DNA of 64,000 nucleotides from Gerris lacustris. Its lineage: Eukaryota; Arthropoda; Insecta; Hemiptera; Gerridae. The position numbers were made by a program, and so were the translations under genes. The DNA is taken from the NCBI GenBank assembly GCA_951217055.1, contig OX578282.1, forward strand, positions 70,585,092 to 70,649,091. Direction: 5' to 3'. Every line of letters begins with the position of its first letter. Position 1 is the first letter of the stretch. Positions 10,071 to 22,581 of the stretch are shown piece after piece. The notes beneath the pieces were generated by a model. That model had not been told where the DNA came from, did no database searches, and saw only the letters and a list, made by a program, of their open reading frames with translations.

Positions 10071-13000
10071 AGGTTGTAGTACTATTTTATACTTATTCAA
10101 TATATCCCTGTGGTAAACTAGATTTTTTTTTGTTGTATTATACAGATGACAGATCTAATAATATATATATGTATAATTTGTTTTAACTATATCCCCATAA
10201 TATTAATTTAGAGCAGCGGCAATGCACAATTCGATACACAGGATTTAGAGTCTAGTAATTGTAATTGCAATGTGCAATTTATTATTAATTAATTCTAAAT
10301 AGTAATAGAGTTTTTCCATTTTATCTATATATTATTAATTGTGTCTGTAATTAATTTGTGTGCTATAGTAAATTTATTATTATATTATATCTGTAGGCTT
10401 ACAATTACAACACGTTTTAATTAGAACTTTTCGTAACTACTACATACAATATTTTAGGTCATACATGTGTAATTTAATGTATTAAAATGGATAAGTATAC
10501 GCACACTACTTACAGTTGATTTACTATTTATGCTTATCCTGGTATATATATTAGTCCAGTAAAATTAGACCAAAACAAAGCCGTGCCTCCGATAAATTCA
10601 GACAAAGCTGGAAATCGTTTTAATCCACTTGTGGCATCCCAAATAACAGTAGTATGAGTTTGCGACGGTTTCTGAGGCGAGCTAAACTTTTGGGAGCCAA
10701 AAAAACTGCGTACTTTTGGAACTTTTCTCAGTATTTGGCTTATATCATCTTAAGGGTGCATCGAACAGAAAATTGTGTTCTTACCAATATTATAAAACAA
10801 TAAATTCTGCGTCGAATGCGTTTTTTAACATTAAATTACACTTAGCGGTTTGGTCAGAATCGGCAGTCAAAAAAGGCCAATTTTATAATTTTACCTGAAA
10901 AGTGTGTTATGCTCAGTTTTATACGCCTGATATCAAAAATGGTTATTCCAAATAAAAAATGTGAAATAACTAAAGTTGCAGAGCTACATATGCGTTCAGA
11001 GCACTGATATTTTTTTTAAAATTTATTTATGCTTAAGGGGATGCTCGCGAGGGGGGCAGTTTTTGACCTGAGCTCCCCCACCCCAAACAGTCAGTAATGC
11101 ATAAACTATGGAAGGGGTCACGTCGCTGCGGTTCTACACATATTTATAAAACATCGCGATCCTAGACCAAGTGAAGGGTGTACGACTACAATGGAGGGGG
11201 AAGGGAAGGATGTTACTTGTCACTCTAGTGGAAACCCCAGACACTATTTATACAATCTACTTTATAAAAAAAAGCCCGCTTTTTTCAAATCAACTTCCTC
11301 ATAGTTTTACAATCCACAATAATAGAAGAGAAGAGTTTATTTATCGATAATATAGCATAGCATAGCAATAGGTAAATACAAACGTTTCTCCTTGGTTAGT
11401 GACCGTCAGTAATGTATATAGTATAATCCCGATATATCGTATCGTCAAAGGGTCGAAGGAAAAATATTTATGATATATCGAGATGTTCACTAAATCGCGG
11501 GATTATGAATATATGAAGGATACTGTCAAGGGACTGGCTATTATATTCGATACATCGGGATATATGATATAACGGGATACGATATATCTATATACACATT
11601 CTAACGTACTTCCAGACGGGCTAGAAACTTGAAATTTGGCAGACAATGGTTTTAGCATGTAACCGCATAGTGGATGAGAACACAATAGTATAAGAAGTAA
11701 AATGCCCTGCTTCTTGCCAAAACATGACCATAACCCCAAAGAAATTACATGCTTACAAAAAATAAAACAATAAATAAAAACAAAACTAATGCTATCAATT
11801 ATTATTTTTTTAATAAAATATACAGGGTGTTTCGTGCAAGCAAATATGCATACACAGAAAAAGGCTGATTCTAAAATCAAGTTTGTGAAAAAAAAATATT
11901 CTTTATTTATCCTTATTCGACTTTATTTCTCGAGGTGTAATTTTAGATTTTTTTAAAGTACTTAAAATTCATTTTAATTATCAACCCACAATCCTTGATC
12001 TTTAGTTAAGCTAATAACTTGTAATATAGGGGGGGGGGGGGGGGGGGGACTGGGCCAATTCGTAAGGTTTGAAACGATATAACAATTGCCATAATTGGTC
12101 TTTTTTTCTCCAAAATCCATGATATTTTAAAACTCGACATTTTTTTTTCGAAAAAGAAGTTATGAAATTTTATTTTTAGCCTATATTTTTATATTTATTT
12201 TAAATATTGAAAACCGCGTCCTTATATTGCTATTTTAGTTATTGTAATAGTATATTTTGTAATATACCCAAAGTATTTAAAAAGTATTTAAAAACTATAC
12301 TTTTGAGTAATAGGTCGAATTTTAAAACTTTTATGTTCTCATTACTTACTTGGAGTGACGGATCTAAGCTTTACGGTGGCCGGGGGCAAGGATGTTGTTA
12401 TTTAAAAGTAATATAACCAAATTAGGCAACTCAGACTATCATTCTCATGAACGAGTATAAAATAAACAACTTACATCGGTAGAATCGTATTTAAATGGAC
12501 ATTATAAATTTTTTTTAACCAAAATCGTCGGAACTAAAACGTCAAATATTATTTGACAATACTATTGATCGAGTTCAGCTTATGAAGCTGTTTGTCAAAT
12601 TTCATTAAAATCGGTCCAGTAGTTTAGGCTCCACACTTTTTAAAAACCACATATTTGGACTCAAGGGACCTCAAAACGTGTAAATCAATTGTAGCAGGCA
12701 TGATTTTGGTATTTTTCCCCAAATTGATTATTCTGGTTTGAATCTTCGTTATTGAGATTCATGTTGTGTTCTTCTATTTTACTAGGAGTTACCGATGAAG
12801 GAATCCTTCATTTTATATAGATCACACAGTTTTGTGATTAATCAGAATACCACATTTTATTATTTAACAAAAATTAACATTTAATTATTTTTTATAAATT
12901 TATGTAATATCAAGTCATTTGTCATACTTGCTACACCATCAAAATCGAATTTTCGCTCCATCACAATATTTACTTTCTTTATCTTCGATTCTTTCTTTTA

Positions 13001-13267
13001 ATATAAGAAAGTAAAATAAAATAAAGTACTGTTGGAACGCCGAGTGATATTCTCACAAATTAAAATTCCCTATTATTAAACATTATTTTTAACATTAGTT
13101 GATACATTTTTAGAAAATAATGAACCTTTTCTATTATTTTAGTCCATTTTTGCTATCAACGTAATATTTTAAAACCCATGATGCCTTACTAGTTTTAAGC
13201 AGTACAGTAATCTTTAGCTGTATATGTATTGTAAATATTGATAGTGCGGGTTCTACCTAACGGGTCG
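10071..13267. other. Gene-free stretch with repeat relics
   Basis: No reading frame is convincing. Points seen: a G-run near 12031-12048; sequence around 12580-12640 (AAATTTCATTAAAATCGGTC) of the type common in insect repeat relics; a patch of GATATATCG-like words around 11425-11590. No transposon ends could be paired. Confidence 0.5.
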
Positions 13268-13541
13268 GTTACTTAGGATTATAAAAAGTGGAAGGATGAA
13301 AGAATGGGATTACTTACCTATGGGTGGTGGTGGTGGTGATTGACATTAGAGCGTTGGAATGGGTTAAACCCATTATTTTTAAAGAACTGTAATCTTTCAT
13401 GGAAAATTGTAAATACTTATAAATATTGGCGGAAAAATAATCTCATCAAGAGTTTATCCCATTCCAAGCTAAGGTCAATCACCACCGTTAGGTAAGTAAT
13501 CTAATTCCTTCGTCCTTTCGCTTTTTATAATCCTAAGTTAC
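13268..13541. mobile_element. Small fold-back MITE-like element
   Basis: The left arm at about 13268-13365 (TTACTTAGGATTATAAAAAG, GATTACTTACCTA, GGTGGTGATTGAC, TTGGAATGGG) is inverted at about 13458-13541. The spacer is about 95 bp. A GGT microsatellite expands the left arm only. No target duplication is evident. Confidence 0.65.
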
Positions 13542-14326
13542 TGAACGCTGATCTATAACTCAAAAACCACGTTTACCTGCACCACCCTTGTCCATGTCCA
13601 CCCAATATTTTTTTTTATACTATTGAATTTCTTTGAATAATATATACCTATTAGATAAGTTTTGTAAACGCCATTAGTTTAATTTTTTTGATTTATTTAA
13701 TCAGATAAAATATGATTACTTTTTTGTTGATATTTTCATCACAAGGTGAAATCAACTTCTAGGCCAAATTTAATGTTTCTAGCTGATCCGGAAGTATGTT
13801 AGACTTAGTGTAAGTGAGTCAGTGATACTTAGAGCTGTATAACTTCATATAATAAAAATTAAGGAATCTATGACTACGCACTATTTACCAACACATAAGT
13901 TCTGAATTATGCTTCTCTTTTTCTTGGGTATTAAATTTGGTACAATTTGTGTTGTGCATATAATAATTGTAATAATTGGTATGTGTTCTGTTTTAATTTT
14001 ACAATAGATACCAGTATGTTATTAAAAATACTATTACTATTATCTAATACAATTATATTTTAATTAAATAAATTGTTGTAACTCTATTTTTGCTCCTAAT
14101 ATTGTATTTTGCTGATAGAGATGGACTCTAAAATAAATTATTATTACCGCGGCAATTAGATTAATTGTAGCAAGTCAAAGACATTTCCAAGAAACTAAAT
14201 TTTCTTATTTGTATTTTCTTTCATTAGAGAGGTAAACGATTAATAATTCTAAATGTTAGAATTACTGAATTACGAGTCAAGATGTTTAGAAACAGAAATA
14301 ATGCGTGCGTCGGTCATACGTTTATA
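13542..14326. other. No gene seen
   Basis: AT-rich DNA with short A/T runs only; no frame or repeat structure stands out. Confidence 0.5.
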
Positions 14327-14577
14327 TTGTAGAGCAGCGGACCCCAACACTGGGTCGCGGGCATTAGGTACCGGCCGCACAGAATCTTTAAAATTTTTCT
14401 TTTTTTTTTATTGAATATCAGTCTAAATGTTGAATTGCTAAGGCGAAGAAACCTTTTACCATTTGATATAGAAATTATCAGTTGAATCAAGTTTTTTATA
14501 ATAATTATTTTTTATTAAAAAAGGATTTTTGTTCGAAAATAAATATTTTAGTTTACAGAAATGTTGATTATTCATTT

Positions 14578-15178
14578 ATGAACAACATAGTCTAGGAGAT
14601 AGCGTGTAAAAAAGTGTCTGCCTAACATCAAGCTAGAATTTTGTATACAAGTCAATCTTTTAGCGCCTTTTAAGAATATGTGGTCGGCTAGATTCGACTG
14701 CGGGACATAGCTTGGCAATAGGCATTTGAAATAAACAAAATGGTGGAGAGCGGCCATGTCTCGCCAATTATGGTGGACAGTATGATTTTCATGATCCTGA
14801 TTACAGAACTAGTTAGTAGACCAAAAATCAAGTCGATATTTTTTTGACGCTTGATAGGTTAGTTATTTAAATATTACTAAAAATCAACGTGGTCACCTGT
14901 CAAGGGACAAACTAACATCAACTTGATTTTTGGTCTACTAACTAATTCTGTACTCAGGATCATGAAAATCACATTGTCCACCATAATTGGTGAGACATGG
15001 CCGCTCTCCATCGGTTTGATTTTTTCAAACGCCTATTGCCAAGCTATGTCTCGCAGACGAACTTAGCCGACCACATATTCTTAAAAGGCGCTGAAAGACT
15101 GACTTTTATACAAAATTCTAGCTTGATGTTAGTCAGACACTTTTTTGCACGCTATCTCCTGGACTAACAGGTTGTTTA
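14578..15178. mobile_element. Fold-back element nested in the outer hAT
   Basis: The arm at 14578-14855 (AGGAGATAGCGTG, TAGCTTGGCAATAGGC, GACCAAAAATCAAGT) is inverted at about 14918-15178, with a spacer of about 60 bp. The arms are clearly similar but carry scattered substitutions and small indels. No protein is encoded; the minus-strand frame at 14572-14757 is part of an arm. Confidence 0.8.
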
Positions 15179-15190
15179 TTGTCTGTAGAT

Positions 15191-15891
15191 CAGGGCCGTA
15201 ACTATACCCCCGGGGCAACCGGGGCAGTGCCCCGGGGCCCCCGGTCCTGGGGGCCCCCGATCCTACGACTCTATTTGAATTTCAATGGGCAAAACGAAAT
15301 AATATGAATTTTAAAAGCCATTTATAAAAAAAATTCGTTTCAGGAAAGAATAATTATGGACTATTATTAAACGGCTTTTGAAACTATAGGGGGCCCCTAG
15401 ACATTTACAGAAAAAGATTCAATATTTTTACTCACCAGGGGCCCCATGACAAACGTAGTTCACCAGTAAGTTTTTTGAGGACTATTACACAGTGAACTGA
15501 CAAGAAACTCTGACGCTTACTCAATATATTGTTCACCTTCATCAGAGTTTTTTCCTTACACAACTGTTACGAAGAGATCGTATAAGTTATATATATATTT
15601 ATGTAGTAGCTAACTAAAGTAACCAGGAGGTAGGTGAGAATTTAGCTATAGAATAGAGGCTAAATTAGAAATTTTCGATTTTGGGTCATGTGCAAAATAA
15701 AATATTATAGATGTGGGTACATTTGACCTCTAGAATGCATTAAATTATATTTTGGTTTTTCAAACAATTTCCGGGGGAGGACCCCCGAACCCCCCTTTTT
15801 CTGGGGGGGGGGGAGGGTATCTCCTCGACACCACGAAGGGCCCCCAGAATAATCTTGCCCCAGGGCCCCCAAAATTGTAGTTACGGCCCTG
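15191..15891. mobile_element. Young hAT MITE with perfect 8-bp target duplication
   Basis: The terminal repeat CAGGGCCGTAACTA starts at 15191 and is inverted as TAGTTACGGCCCTG ending at 15891. Both flanks carry CTGTAGAT (15183-15190 and 15892-15899), an exact 8-bp target duplication diagnostic of hAT transposition. The ends are rich in G/C runs (GGGGCCCCC blocks). It is 701 bp and non-coding. Confidence 0.93.
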
Positions 15892-16045
15892 CTGTAGATG
15901 TTTGCATTTGACATACACTGCCGATGATTTATAATTATATTACGTTATTAACGATTATCGAGCAAATGAAGGCCGGTCCTAAAACATTTTGTCTTGGTCT
16001 TAGATAAAGCCGGTCCGTGGCGCAAAAAAGACCCGGGGACCGCTG

Positions 16046-17978
16046 CTATAGAGGAAAGAGAAAGGTTATACATATTATTATCTAGTGTCAAGTGTAGAGT
16101 GTAGAGTAGCATATTACACGACTAATGGAGAAGTGGAAGGGTGGGGATGACAGTCCGGACACCTGGAGCTCGTGAGTCACGGAGGAGGTTACATCTGTGT
16201 ATGTATATTCTTGTTAATATGAGTAAATGACGTCACGCCAAAATTTTAAAACTTGGCCCAAATTTGCGGCCAAACTACTTATCCGAATCGCTTCAAATTT
16301 GGTATACGTGATATTTAGACCCTTTTACATATGCCTCTAGATTTAGATTTTTTTCCACCAAGTATAAAAGTAGGGTTTAAAACGTGAAATCGAAAAAAGT
16401 AAATCTAGAGGCATATCTAGAATGTTAAGAAGATTAAGTGTGCAAAATTTCAAGTCTCTAAGACAAATGGGTGAGGCGCAATGTGTGGCCAAAGATTTCT
16501 CCCCTGAAAGCAGGGCCTTAAGCATAGATACATGCAGTGGCGCACCCAGGATTTATTTTTGGGAGGGGCACAGATTAAAAAAAATAAGGGGGGGGATGTA
16601 ATGTGGGCTTAGCATAATCACAGACAATTAACCAGTCTGGTTTTCTTTGTTCTTAAATTACTTCATATCAAGGGCGGAACCAGCCAATTTTAAAGGGGGG
16701 CTGGGCTCTCTTTTAGGGGGTCCGGGGGCAAAATTATTATAGTTTACGTTACTTGAAAATGTCTTTGTAGCCTATTCTAAGCGCATCTAAAATGTTATTA
16801 GTTATTATATATAAATAAAAGTTTTTTTAAGATCGGGACATGAAGACCGGGGTATTTTATTTAAACAAAATTATATACATACTAATAATACTTTATTATT
16901 AAAAGTTGTACATTATACATTATTTTAGAAATATTTAGTTATGTGAATTAACAAAAAAAAAAAAAACGTACGCCAAATGTTTTGAGTTTAACAGAAATTA
17001 GCTGATAGTATTAGGTTAAAAATAAACATAGTAGGGTATATAATAGTACAGTCAACAAAAAATAGTCTTCCTTGCGAAAGGTCGGGTATCTGCAATTTTT
17101 AAAACCTTATTCTATAATTGAACCAGTTTCCAAATTCATTAATATTAATTATTCGATAATTAAAAACTATTCTAATGACTTCTACTAACTATTCTAATTA
17201 AATTTAATTAATATATTAAATTAAAACTTTAGATTAAAATAAAAACCCTTAAAACAAGAAAAATTTATTAAAAACTTGATTTAAAAATGTTATATTGTAA
17301 CCTTTCATTCAAAATAAACAATGGATAATAGTCGAAAAGAAATTCGTCCCACTAAAAAGTTCTGACCATGCGCAGTCGTAATTTCATGCAGATTTTTCCA
17401 AGTTCAATAGACGACACTTTTTTAACCAGGAGCTCCATCCCTATTTTATAGATCCTTAACCTAAACGGGTTGATAACTTAACTTACTTCTATTCTTTTTC
17501 TTCATCTTCTTTTTAAACACCAAAAAAAAAAGTCGTGCAAAACTCGGTATATAATTGCTTATTTATTTATTTTTTTCACTATTACTTTAACATGTACTGC
17601 GAAATTGCATACTTAAATTTTACGTTTTGGCTTGGGGGGGGGGGGCACGTCTTTTGAAACGCCAAAAAAAAAAAAAAATGTCGGGCTAAACTAGGTATAT
17701 AATTACTTATTTATTTATTTTACTATCACAACACTATTACTTTAACACGTACTGCGGAATTGCATAAATTAAGGTTTGAGGTCTGGCTTTGGGGGGGGGG
17801 GGGGGGGGCACGTGCCCCCATTATGCATCAGTGACGTAACTCTCAACTAAAATTTTAAATTTTAAGCCGAAAAGAAAAATAATAGTTATTTATATAAATT
17901 TAAAGCATTTTATATTTGAATAAAAAGAAATCAATTAAATAAGTTAATTTGATTACGAGATATTCAATATTGAAGTTT
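16046..17978. other. No gene seen; decayed hAT-like ends
   Basis: CAGTGGCGCACCCAGG at about 16534 and GGGCGGAACCAGCC at about 16672 resemble left ends of hAT MITEs. GGGGGGGCACG blocks at about 17640 and 17800 resemble their GC-rich interiors, each followed or preceded by a related TTACTTATTTATTTATTT segment (about 17560 and 17702). Ends cannot be paired with confidence. There is no gene. Confidence 0.4.
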
Positions 17979-18171
17979 CGTATAAAAGTTTTTTTTTTTT
18001 TTTTTTTTTTTTTAATTTTACATATATATTACTTGCAATGTCATTTTGCTATAAGTAATAAGGATAACAATATGATTGAGTGACATGGATTTTCATGAGA
18101 GGAGAGGCTACACAGTGGTAGTACTCCTGTCGTGCGTGACATTAATCTACTTCATCGGTTGAGGTTGTGAA

Positions 18172-20064
18172 CTATAGTAGCAAGTCACGAGGCCAATGCC
18201 TCTTCAGCCGACGGGGTGGTTGATCAGGGATATGAAGGGATGCCATGGATTTGACTAAAGGATTAGGATGGTGATTTAAGGTTTCATGGAAATGTTTATA
18301 ACGGGTAGAAGCGAGGTCATGAACAAAAGGAATTTTTAGGTCGTGGTGAATTGTAAGGTTAGAAACGTATGGTGGGGAATTGGTGATTTTTCGAAGGATC
18401 TTTGATTGAAGGGATTTGAGTCTATAAGAATTTGAGCGCTTGGTGCAACCCCAGAGCTCAATTCCATTGGTCCAAATGGGTTTAAGGATTGAATTATAAA
18501 TAAGGATATTGTTATAAAGGGATAGGTGGGATCTTTGGTCAAGAAGTCGCAAGAGCAGTTTGTATCGTCTGTTAGTCTCCGTACGTTTAGTTTTGGTGTG
18601 TTGAGCCCAAGTCAATCGTCGATCAAGGTGTAGTCCTAGATATCTTACGGAAGAGGATTGTGGGATCACTGCTTGGTTGAGGATGACTGGAGGACAAGTT
18701 GAATGTCTGAGAGTAAAAGTGACATGGACACTTTTCTGCTCATTAATTTGTATCCTCCATTTCCTCAACCAAGGTTCAAGAAGGATAAGGTGGTTTTGGA
18801 TGTTGGTTGCTGCTATATTAGGGTCGTGGGAGGAGGAAAATATACATTTGTCATCAGCAAAGGTAGCTATTTCGGTACTTGGATGTTGGGGAATATCAGA
18901 TGTATAAAAGGAGTACAGCAAAGGACCTAGAATACTTCCTTGTTGTACACCAGCAAGTATAGGACTCGTAGGTGAGCGAGAAGAGCCACAGCTTACATGG
19001 AAGTGTCTTTCATGGAGATAGGATTTGAGGATAAGGTAGTAGGTAAAGGGAAGGACGCCCTTTAGTTTCCACAGAAGACCCTGGTGCCAAATCCTGTCAA
19101 AGGCCTGGGCCTCGTCTAGGAAGACACCAGTGCTGTACTGTTTCCGCTCAAGGGAGGACGAGATGGAGTCTACAATGCGATGACACTGTTGGATGGTGGA
19201 ATGTTGGGTGCGGAAGCCAAACTGATGATTGGGTAGGATATTGGATGACTGGAATATTTTTGAGATACGTCTTAAAATGAGTTTTTCTAGGATTTTGCCG
19301 AAGATTGGAAGAAGGCTAATTGGACGATAGGATGTGACAAGGTGGTGTGGTTTATTAGGTTTAGGGAACATTTTGACAATACTATATTTCCATAGGTAAG
19401 GAAAATATATTGTGCGGAGTACAGCATTGTAAATATAAGTTAAAAGGATGATGGATTTTTTTGGAAGTTGTTGAATTATTGTGGAGGTGATGAGATCATA
19501 GCCAGGACTTTTATTTTTTGGTAAATGCTTTATTAAGTATTTTACGTCGGATGGGTTAAATGCTTTGGGAGGAGGTGAGAGTTGTAAGGGAGAATCAAGG
19601 TCTTCTAGGATAAAATTTGCGTGTTGAAGGTCAACTATGTCCGGATGGGGTTTAAAAAGATTAGAGAGGTGAAGGGAAAAATGGTTGGCTCTTTCTTTGT
19701 GGGATTTAGACCAAGTATTGTCACTTTTGAGGAGAGGAGAAGAAATGCTTTTGAAGGAAAGGATCCGTTTGGTTGCAGTCCAGAGTGATATGTCTTTAGT
19801 CGTCAGTTGGTTAGTATGTTCTTCAAAAGTTTTACTTTTATAGTCTCTAAGAGCGGTCTTAAGTTGTCTTGTTAGTCTGTTATACAGTTTTTTGTCAGTT
19901 AGAAGTCGAGATCTTTGCCATTTAGCTCTAGCGTGGCGTCTTTCCGTGATTAGTAAGCGAAGTGAGGTTGGAATGATTTCTGATTTATCTTTTTTTTTCT
20001 TCGAGTTCTTGAAGTGGCGTCCCAGACACAGCGTTGAATTGTCTCCGTAAATTCCATCACACAT
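18172..20064 (-). CDS. LINE ORF2, reverse transcriptase part
   Basis: The open frame encodes RT with YRPISLLPIFGKILEKLIL, FGFRTQHST, FLDEAQAFD (catalytic Asp), AGVQQGSILGP and FADD (catalytic Asp pair), in the usual Jockey order. It ends in a Jockey-type C-terminal region and is followed by a short 3' UTR of about 160 bp and the poly(A) tail. It is in a different frame from the endonuclease half; the shift falls in or near the T-run at about 19989-19997 (A-run on the coding strand). It primes cDNA synthesis at the nicked target. The RT itself looks intact. Confidence 0.9.
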   Translation of the reverse strand: MCDGIYGDNSTLCLGRHFKNSKKKKDKSEIIPTSLRLLITERRHARAKWQRSRLLTDKKLYNRLTRQLKTALRDYKSKTFEEHTNQLTTKDISLWTATKRILSFKSISSPLLKSDNTWSKSHKERANHFSLHLSNLFKPHPDIVDLQHANFILEDLDSPLQLSPPPKAFNPSDVKYLIKHLPKNKSPGYDLITSTIIQQLPKKSIILLTYIYNAVLRTIYFPYLWKYSIVKMFPKPNKPHHLVTSYRPISLLPIFGKILEKLILRRISKIFQSSNILPNHQFGFRTQHSTIQQCHRIVDSISSSLERKQYSTGVFLDEAQAFDRIWHQGLLWKLKGVLPFTYYLILKSYLHERHFHVSCGSSRSPTSPILAGVQQGSILGPLLYSFYTSDIPQHPSTEIATFADDKCIFSSSHDPNIAATNIQNHLILLEPWLRKWRIQINEQKSVHVTFTLRHSTCPPVILNQAVIPQSSSVRYLGLHLDRRLTWAQHTKTKRTETNRRYKLLLRLLDQRSHLSLYNNILIYNSILKPIWTNGIELWGCTKRSNSYRLKSLQSKILRKITNSPPYVSNLTIHHDLKIPFVHDLASTRYKHFHETLNHHPNPLVKSMASLHIPDQPPRRLKRHWPRDLLL

Positions 20065-20873
20065 GCGTCGATGTCTTGAGGAGTTTTAAGTGAAATGTTT
20101 AAGTTAGTACGTTCGTCAATTTGTTGTCTAAAGTGGTCCCAGTCAATAGGTCCGGTGATGAGAGTAGGAGGAGGAGAGTTCAGGATAGGGTTTGTATCTA
20201 ATACAAGGAGTACTGGGCTATGATCTGAGGATAATTCTGGTAAGACTTTAAGGTGAGGATGGTGGGTTCTGAGAGGAGATGTAACAAAAAAATCCAAGAT
20301 ATCTGGGAGTTTATTTGTGGAGTTGGGATAGTAGGTGTATTCACGAGGGGTAAGGACGCGGTAAGGAGTGGTTCTAAGGGTATTAAGGAGTCTTGATCCT
20401 CGAGGATTACTAGTACGACACCCCCATTGTGGATGTTTTGCATTATAATCCCCTCCGGCAAGAAAATTAGGACCAAAAGAGTTAAAGAGGGAAAGGAAGT
20501 CTTGAGAGGATATATTTTGACTGGGAGGACAATAAATAGAAGAAATAGCGTAATTAAAGGGAGAGGAGTCAAGAGATATAGTTGTACACTGTATGGCTTC
20601 CGTAGGAATGGTAGGGATAAGGTGATGAGAGAGAGAATTTCTTACCAGTATTGCACTGCCTCCACGTGCCGTATCGTCTGGGTGGTCTGTTCTGTACGTC
20701 CTGTAGTCACGTATGTAGAAGTAGGATCGTGAAGTAAAGTGAGTTTCCGTTATGAGGGCAACGTCGATTCTTCTGTCGTGTAGAAGTATGTCAAGTTCGT
20801 TTCTGTGTTGAGTCACACCGTCGGCGTTCCACAAAAGGATAACAAGGGATTGCTGGGTAGGTTGAGGATTCAT
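19950..20873 (-). CDS. LINE ORF2, endonuclease part
   Basis: The ATG at 20873 overlaps the predicted ORF1 stop as ATGA, a coupling often seen in Jockey elements. The product is an AP-endonuclease-like domain: LLWNADGV near the start, ALITETHF (catalytic Glu), YCPPSQN, GGDYNAKHPQWG (Asp, Asn) and SDHSPVLLVL (Asp-His). After about residue 280 the frame departs from the family and stops at 19950, because the sequence shifts frame into the RT reading frame near 19990. The shift lies in a homopolymer, so it could be a mutation or a sequencing error. Confidence 0.88.
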   Translation of the reverse strand: MNPQPTQQSLVILLWNADGVTQHRNELDILLHDRRIDVALITETHFTSRSYFYIRDYRTYRTDHPDDTARGGSAILVRNSLSHHLIPTIPTEAIQCTTISLDSSPFNYAISSIYCPPSQNISSQDFLSLFNSFGPNFLAGGDYNAKHPQWGCRTSNPRGSRLLNTLRTTPYRVLTPREYTYYPNSTNKLPDILDFFVTSPLRTHHPHLKVLPELSSDHSPVLLVLDTNPILNSPPPTLITGPIDWDHFRQQIDERTNLNISLKTPQDIDACVMEFTETIQRCVWDATSRTRRKKKINQKSFQPHFAY

Positions 20874-22352
20874 TTAGGGATGTGGGCGAGAAGTATTGAT
20901 GTTACATGGGTTAATAGATTTATTAGGGGCGTGATAGCGGCTTGGAGTTGTATAAGGAAGGATGATAAGGCTGTGGTTAGAGCATTAGTTAAGGATGTGA
21001 CTAGGTCATTGGTTAATGATGGAGGAGGAATGTAGGCTGAAGAGGGTAAGCGAGGTGAGCTACATTCAGAGGATACATTTTTGGCAGCATTTGCATAGGA
21101 TAAACCTTGGGTAACCTCTCGTGTGATGGCGTTGTTCTCGGCATGATTTTCTTGAATAGAAGATGAAGGAGGTGCAGGTGGATGTCCTGTAGAGGGTTTG
21201 TTGTGAAGGTTGGATGTCGGTAAAGCTGGTCCGGTGTGAAGGTTATAAGATGGCTGATGTGATTGTGGTTCGTTGGGGGCGTTAATTGTTCATACTACTG
21301 GTGGTTTTTTTTTGTGGTTCTTAATTTATTTTGTAGTTGGACGTGTACCTGACATCCTCTGTAGCTTGCTGGGTGTTTACCACCGCACAGCGCGCATTTT
21401 GGATCTTCTTCCTGTTTCTTTGTACATACGTCAGTGGCGTGGTTTCCAGCACATTTGACGCATTTTGCTGGGTGGTTGCAGTGGTTCTTACTGTGGCCAA
21501 ACTGCTGACACCTCTTGCACTGTATGATTTCATTTGTTCTGTGAGGTTCTTCAACTTTTATCTTACAATAATATAGTTCAGTCAGTTGAAATATGTTTTT
21601 ATTTGTCGGGCTCGGTTCCAAATCTACGAAGAACAAGGGGAGATAGTTTTTAGTTTCACTCCCGCGACGTTTTTTACTTGAAAACCTTTTGTTTCCAGCT
21701 CAAATTTAATTATGTTGGTAGGAGTAGTGGGGTGTAAGTGTCGTATAACGACTCGGTATGATTTTTCTTGTTTGAGTTGGTGGGTATGAAAAGAGATGTT
21801 GCGGTCCCTTAAATAGTGAACTGCTTTTTTATAATTGTCCGGAGCTTTGGGGAAAATGGCAACATCGGAAGTGCGGTATTTGTAAGTGAATGTTGAGGGT
21901 CCTAGTTCTGTAGTTAGTGCTGTCAATAATCTGTCAATATTTATTACGCCTGAGATGTATAAAGGTGGAGGTTTTGGCATGGTTGTTTCTTCTTCAGTAT
22001 TAGAGAGAGCAGAGATAGGGTTGGCAGTTTCAAAATTACGGGATATTGAAGTGCCGCTGATAGAGGGAATTGGCTGGACCGGTACCGCATCCGTGTGTTG
22101 CGGGTCGACCGGAGGCTCTGAAACCGAGAGACTATCTCGTGAGGTAGAGGGGGACAGCTCGAGTCGAGCCGGCTTCTTGGGTTGGCTACCTGGAACGGGC
22201 GAGTCCGCAGAGGGTCGCCGTCTCTTCTTTTTATTTCGGGGTTTGCCCCCACCCACCATACCGGGGAGTGATGAACGTTTGTTAGTAAACAAAGATTTAC
22301 CTTGAGTACGAGGAGATATCTTGATAAGGGGCCGTCCAGATAACCCTTTCAT
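20870..22352 (-). pseudogene. LINE ORF1 (gag-like, zinc knuckle), frameshifted
   Basis: The ATG at 22352 opens a frame with a basic and Ser/Pro-rich N-terminus and a region from about residue 130 resembling the domain preceding the knuckles in Jockey gag. The frame shifts near 21630 into one carrying CKRCQQFGHSKNHC, CVKCAGNHATDVC and CALCGGKHPASYRGC, three Cys/His knuckles for nucleic-acid binding. This frame stops at 21295 beside an A-run. A third frame, with one internal stop near 21285, continues to the ATGA overlap with ORF2. At least two shifts and a stop make this copy inactive. Confidence 0.85.
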
Positions 22353-22581
22353 AAAACTCCACTACTATAATAAAATAAAAACGTCTTCGGAAAAATATTA
22401 TTTACAGAAAAATTATAATAGATCTTCACTAGATTTTTACGTATATAAAAAAGAAAATTAAAAGAAACAAACTTGTCAAAAAACAAAAGATAATAATGCA
22501 CTTTTAATAGGTTAAAAATGAGAAAGAGTGAGAGCGCGATGTGAACGTGACCGAGTCTAAATCAACACTCCGTATAAAAGT

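Larger units (their letters stand above)
14335..16045. mobile_element. Outer hAT-like element of a three-level nest
   Basis: The left end begins CAGCGGACCCC at 14335 and the right end finishes GGGGACCGCTG at 16045. The subterminal ACCGGCC and CCGGTCC blocks and the CAGCGG(T/A)CCC ends are typical of hAT non-autonomous elements. The 8 bp outside are TTGTAGAG (14327-14334) and CTATAGAG (16046-16053), matching at six of eight positions, so this is an old target duplication. It encloses a fold-back element and a younger hAT. No transposase was seen. Confidence 0.75.
17990..22570 (-). mobile_element. Full-length Jockey-clade LINE with target duplication
   Basis: CGTATAAAAGT occurs at 17979-17989 and again at 22571-22581. 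Between them lies a minus-strand element whose 3' end carries a poly(A) tail (T-run from 17990 to about 18013) and whose 5' end starts at 22570. It encodes a gag-like ORF1 with CCHC knuckles, then an AP endonuclease and a reverse transcriptase. The 4.58-kb length and ORF order fit Jockey elements. Both ORFs are interrupted, so the copy cannot move by itself. Confidence 0.9.
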
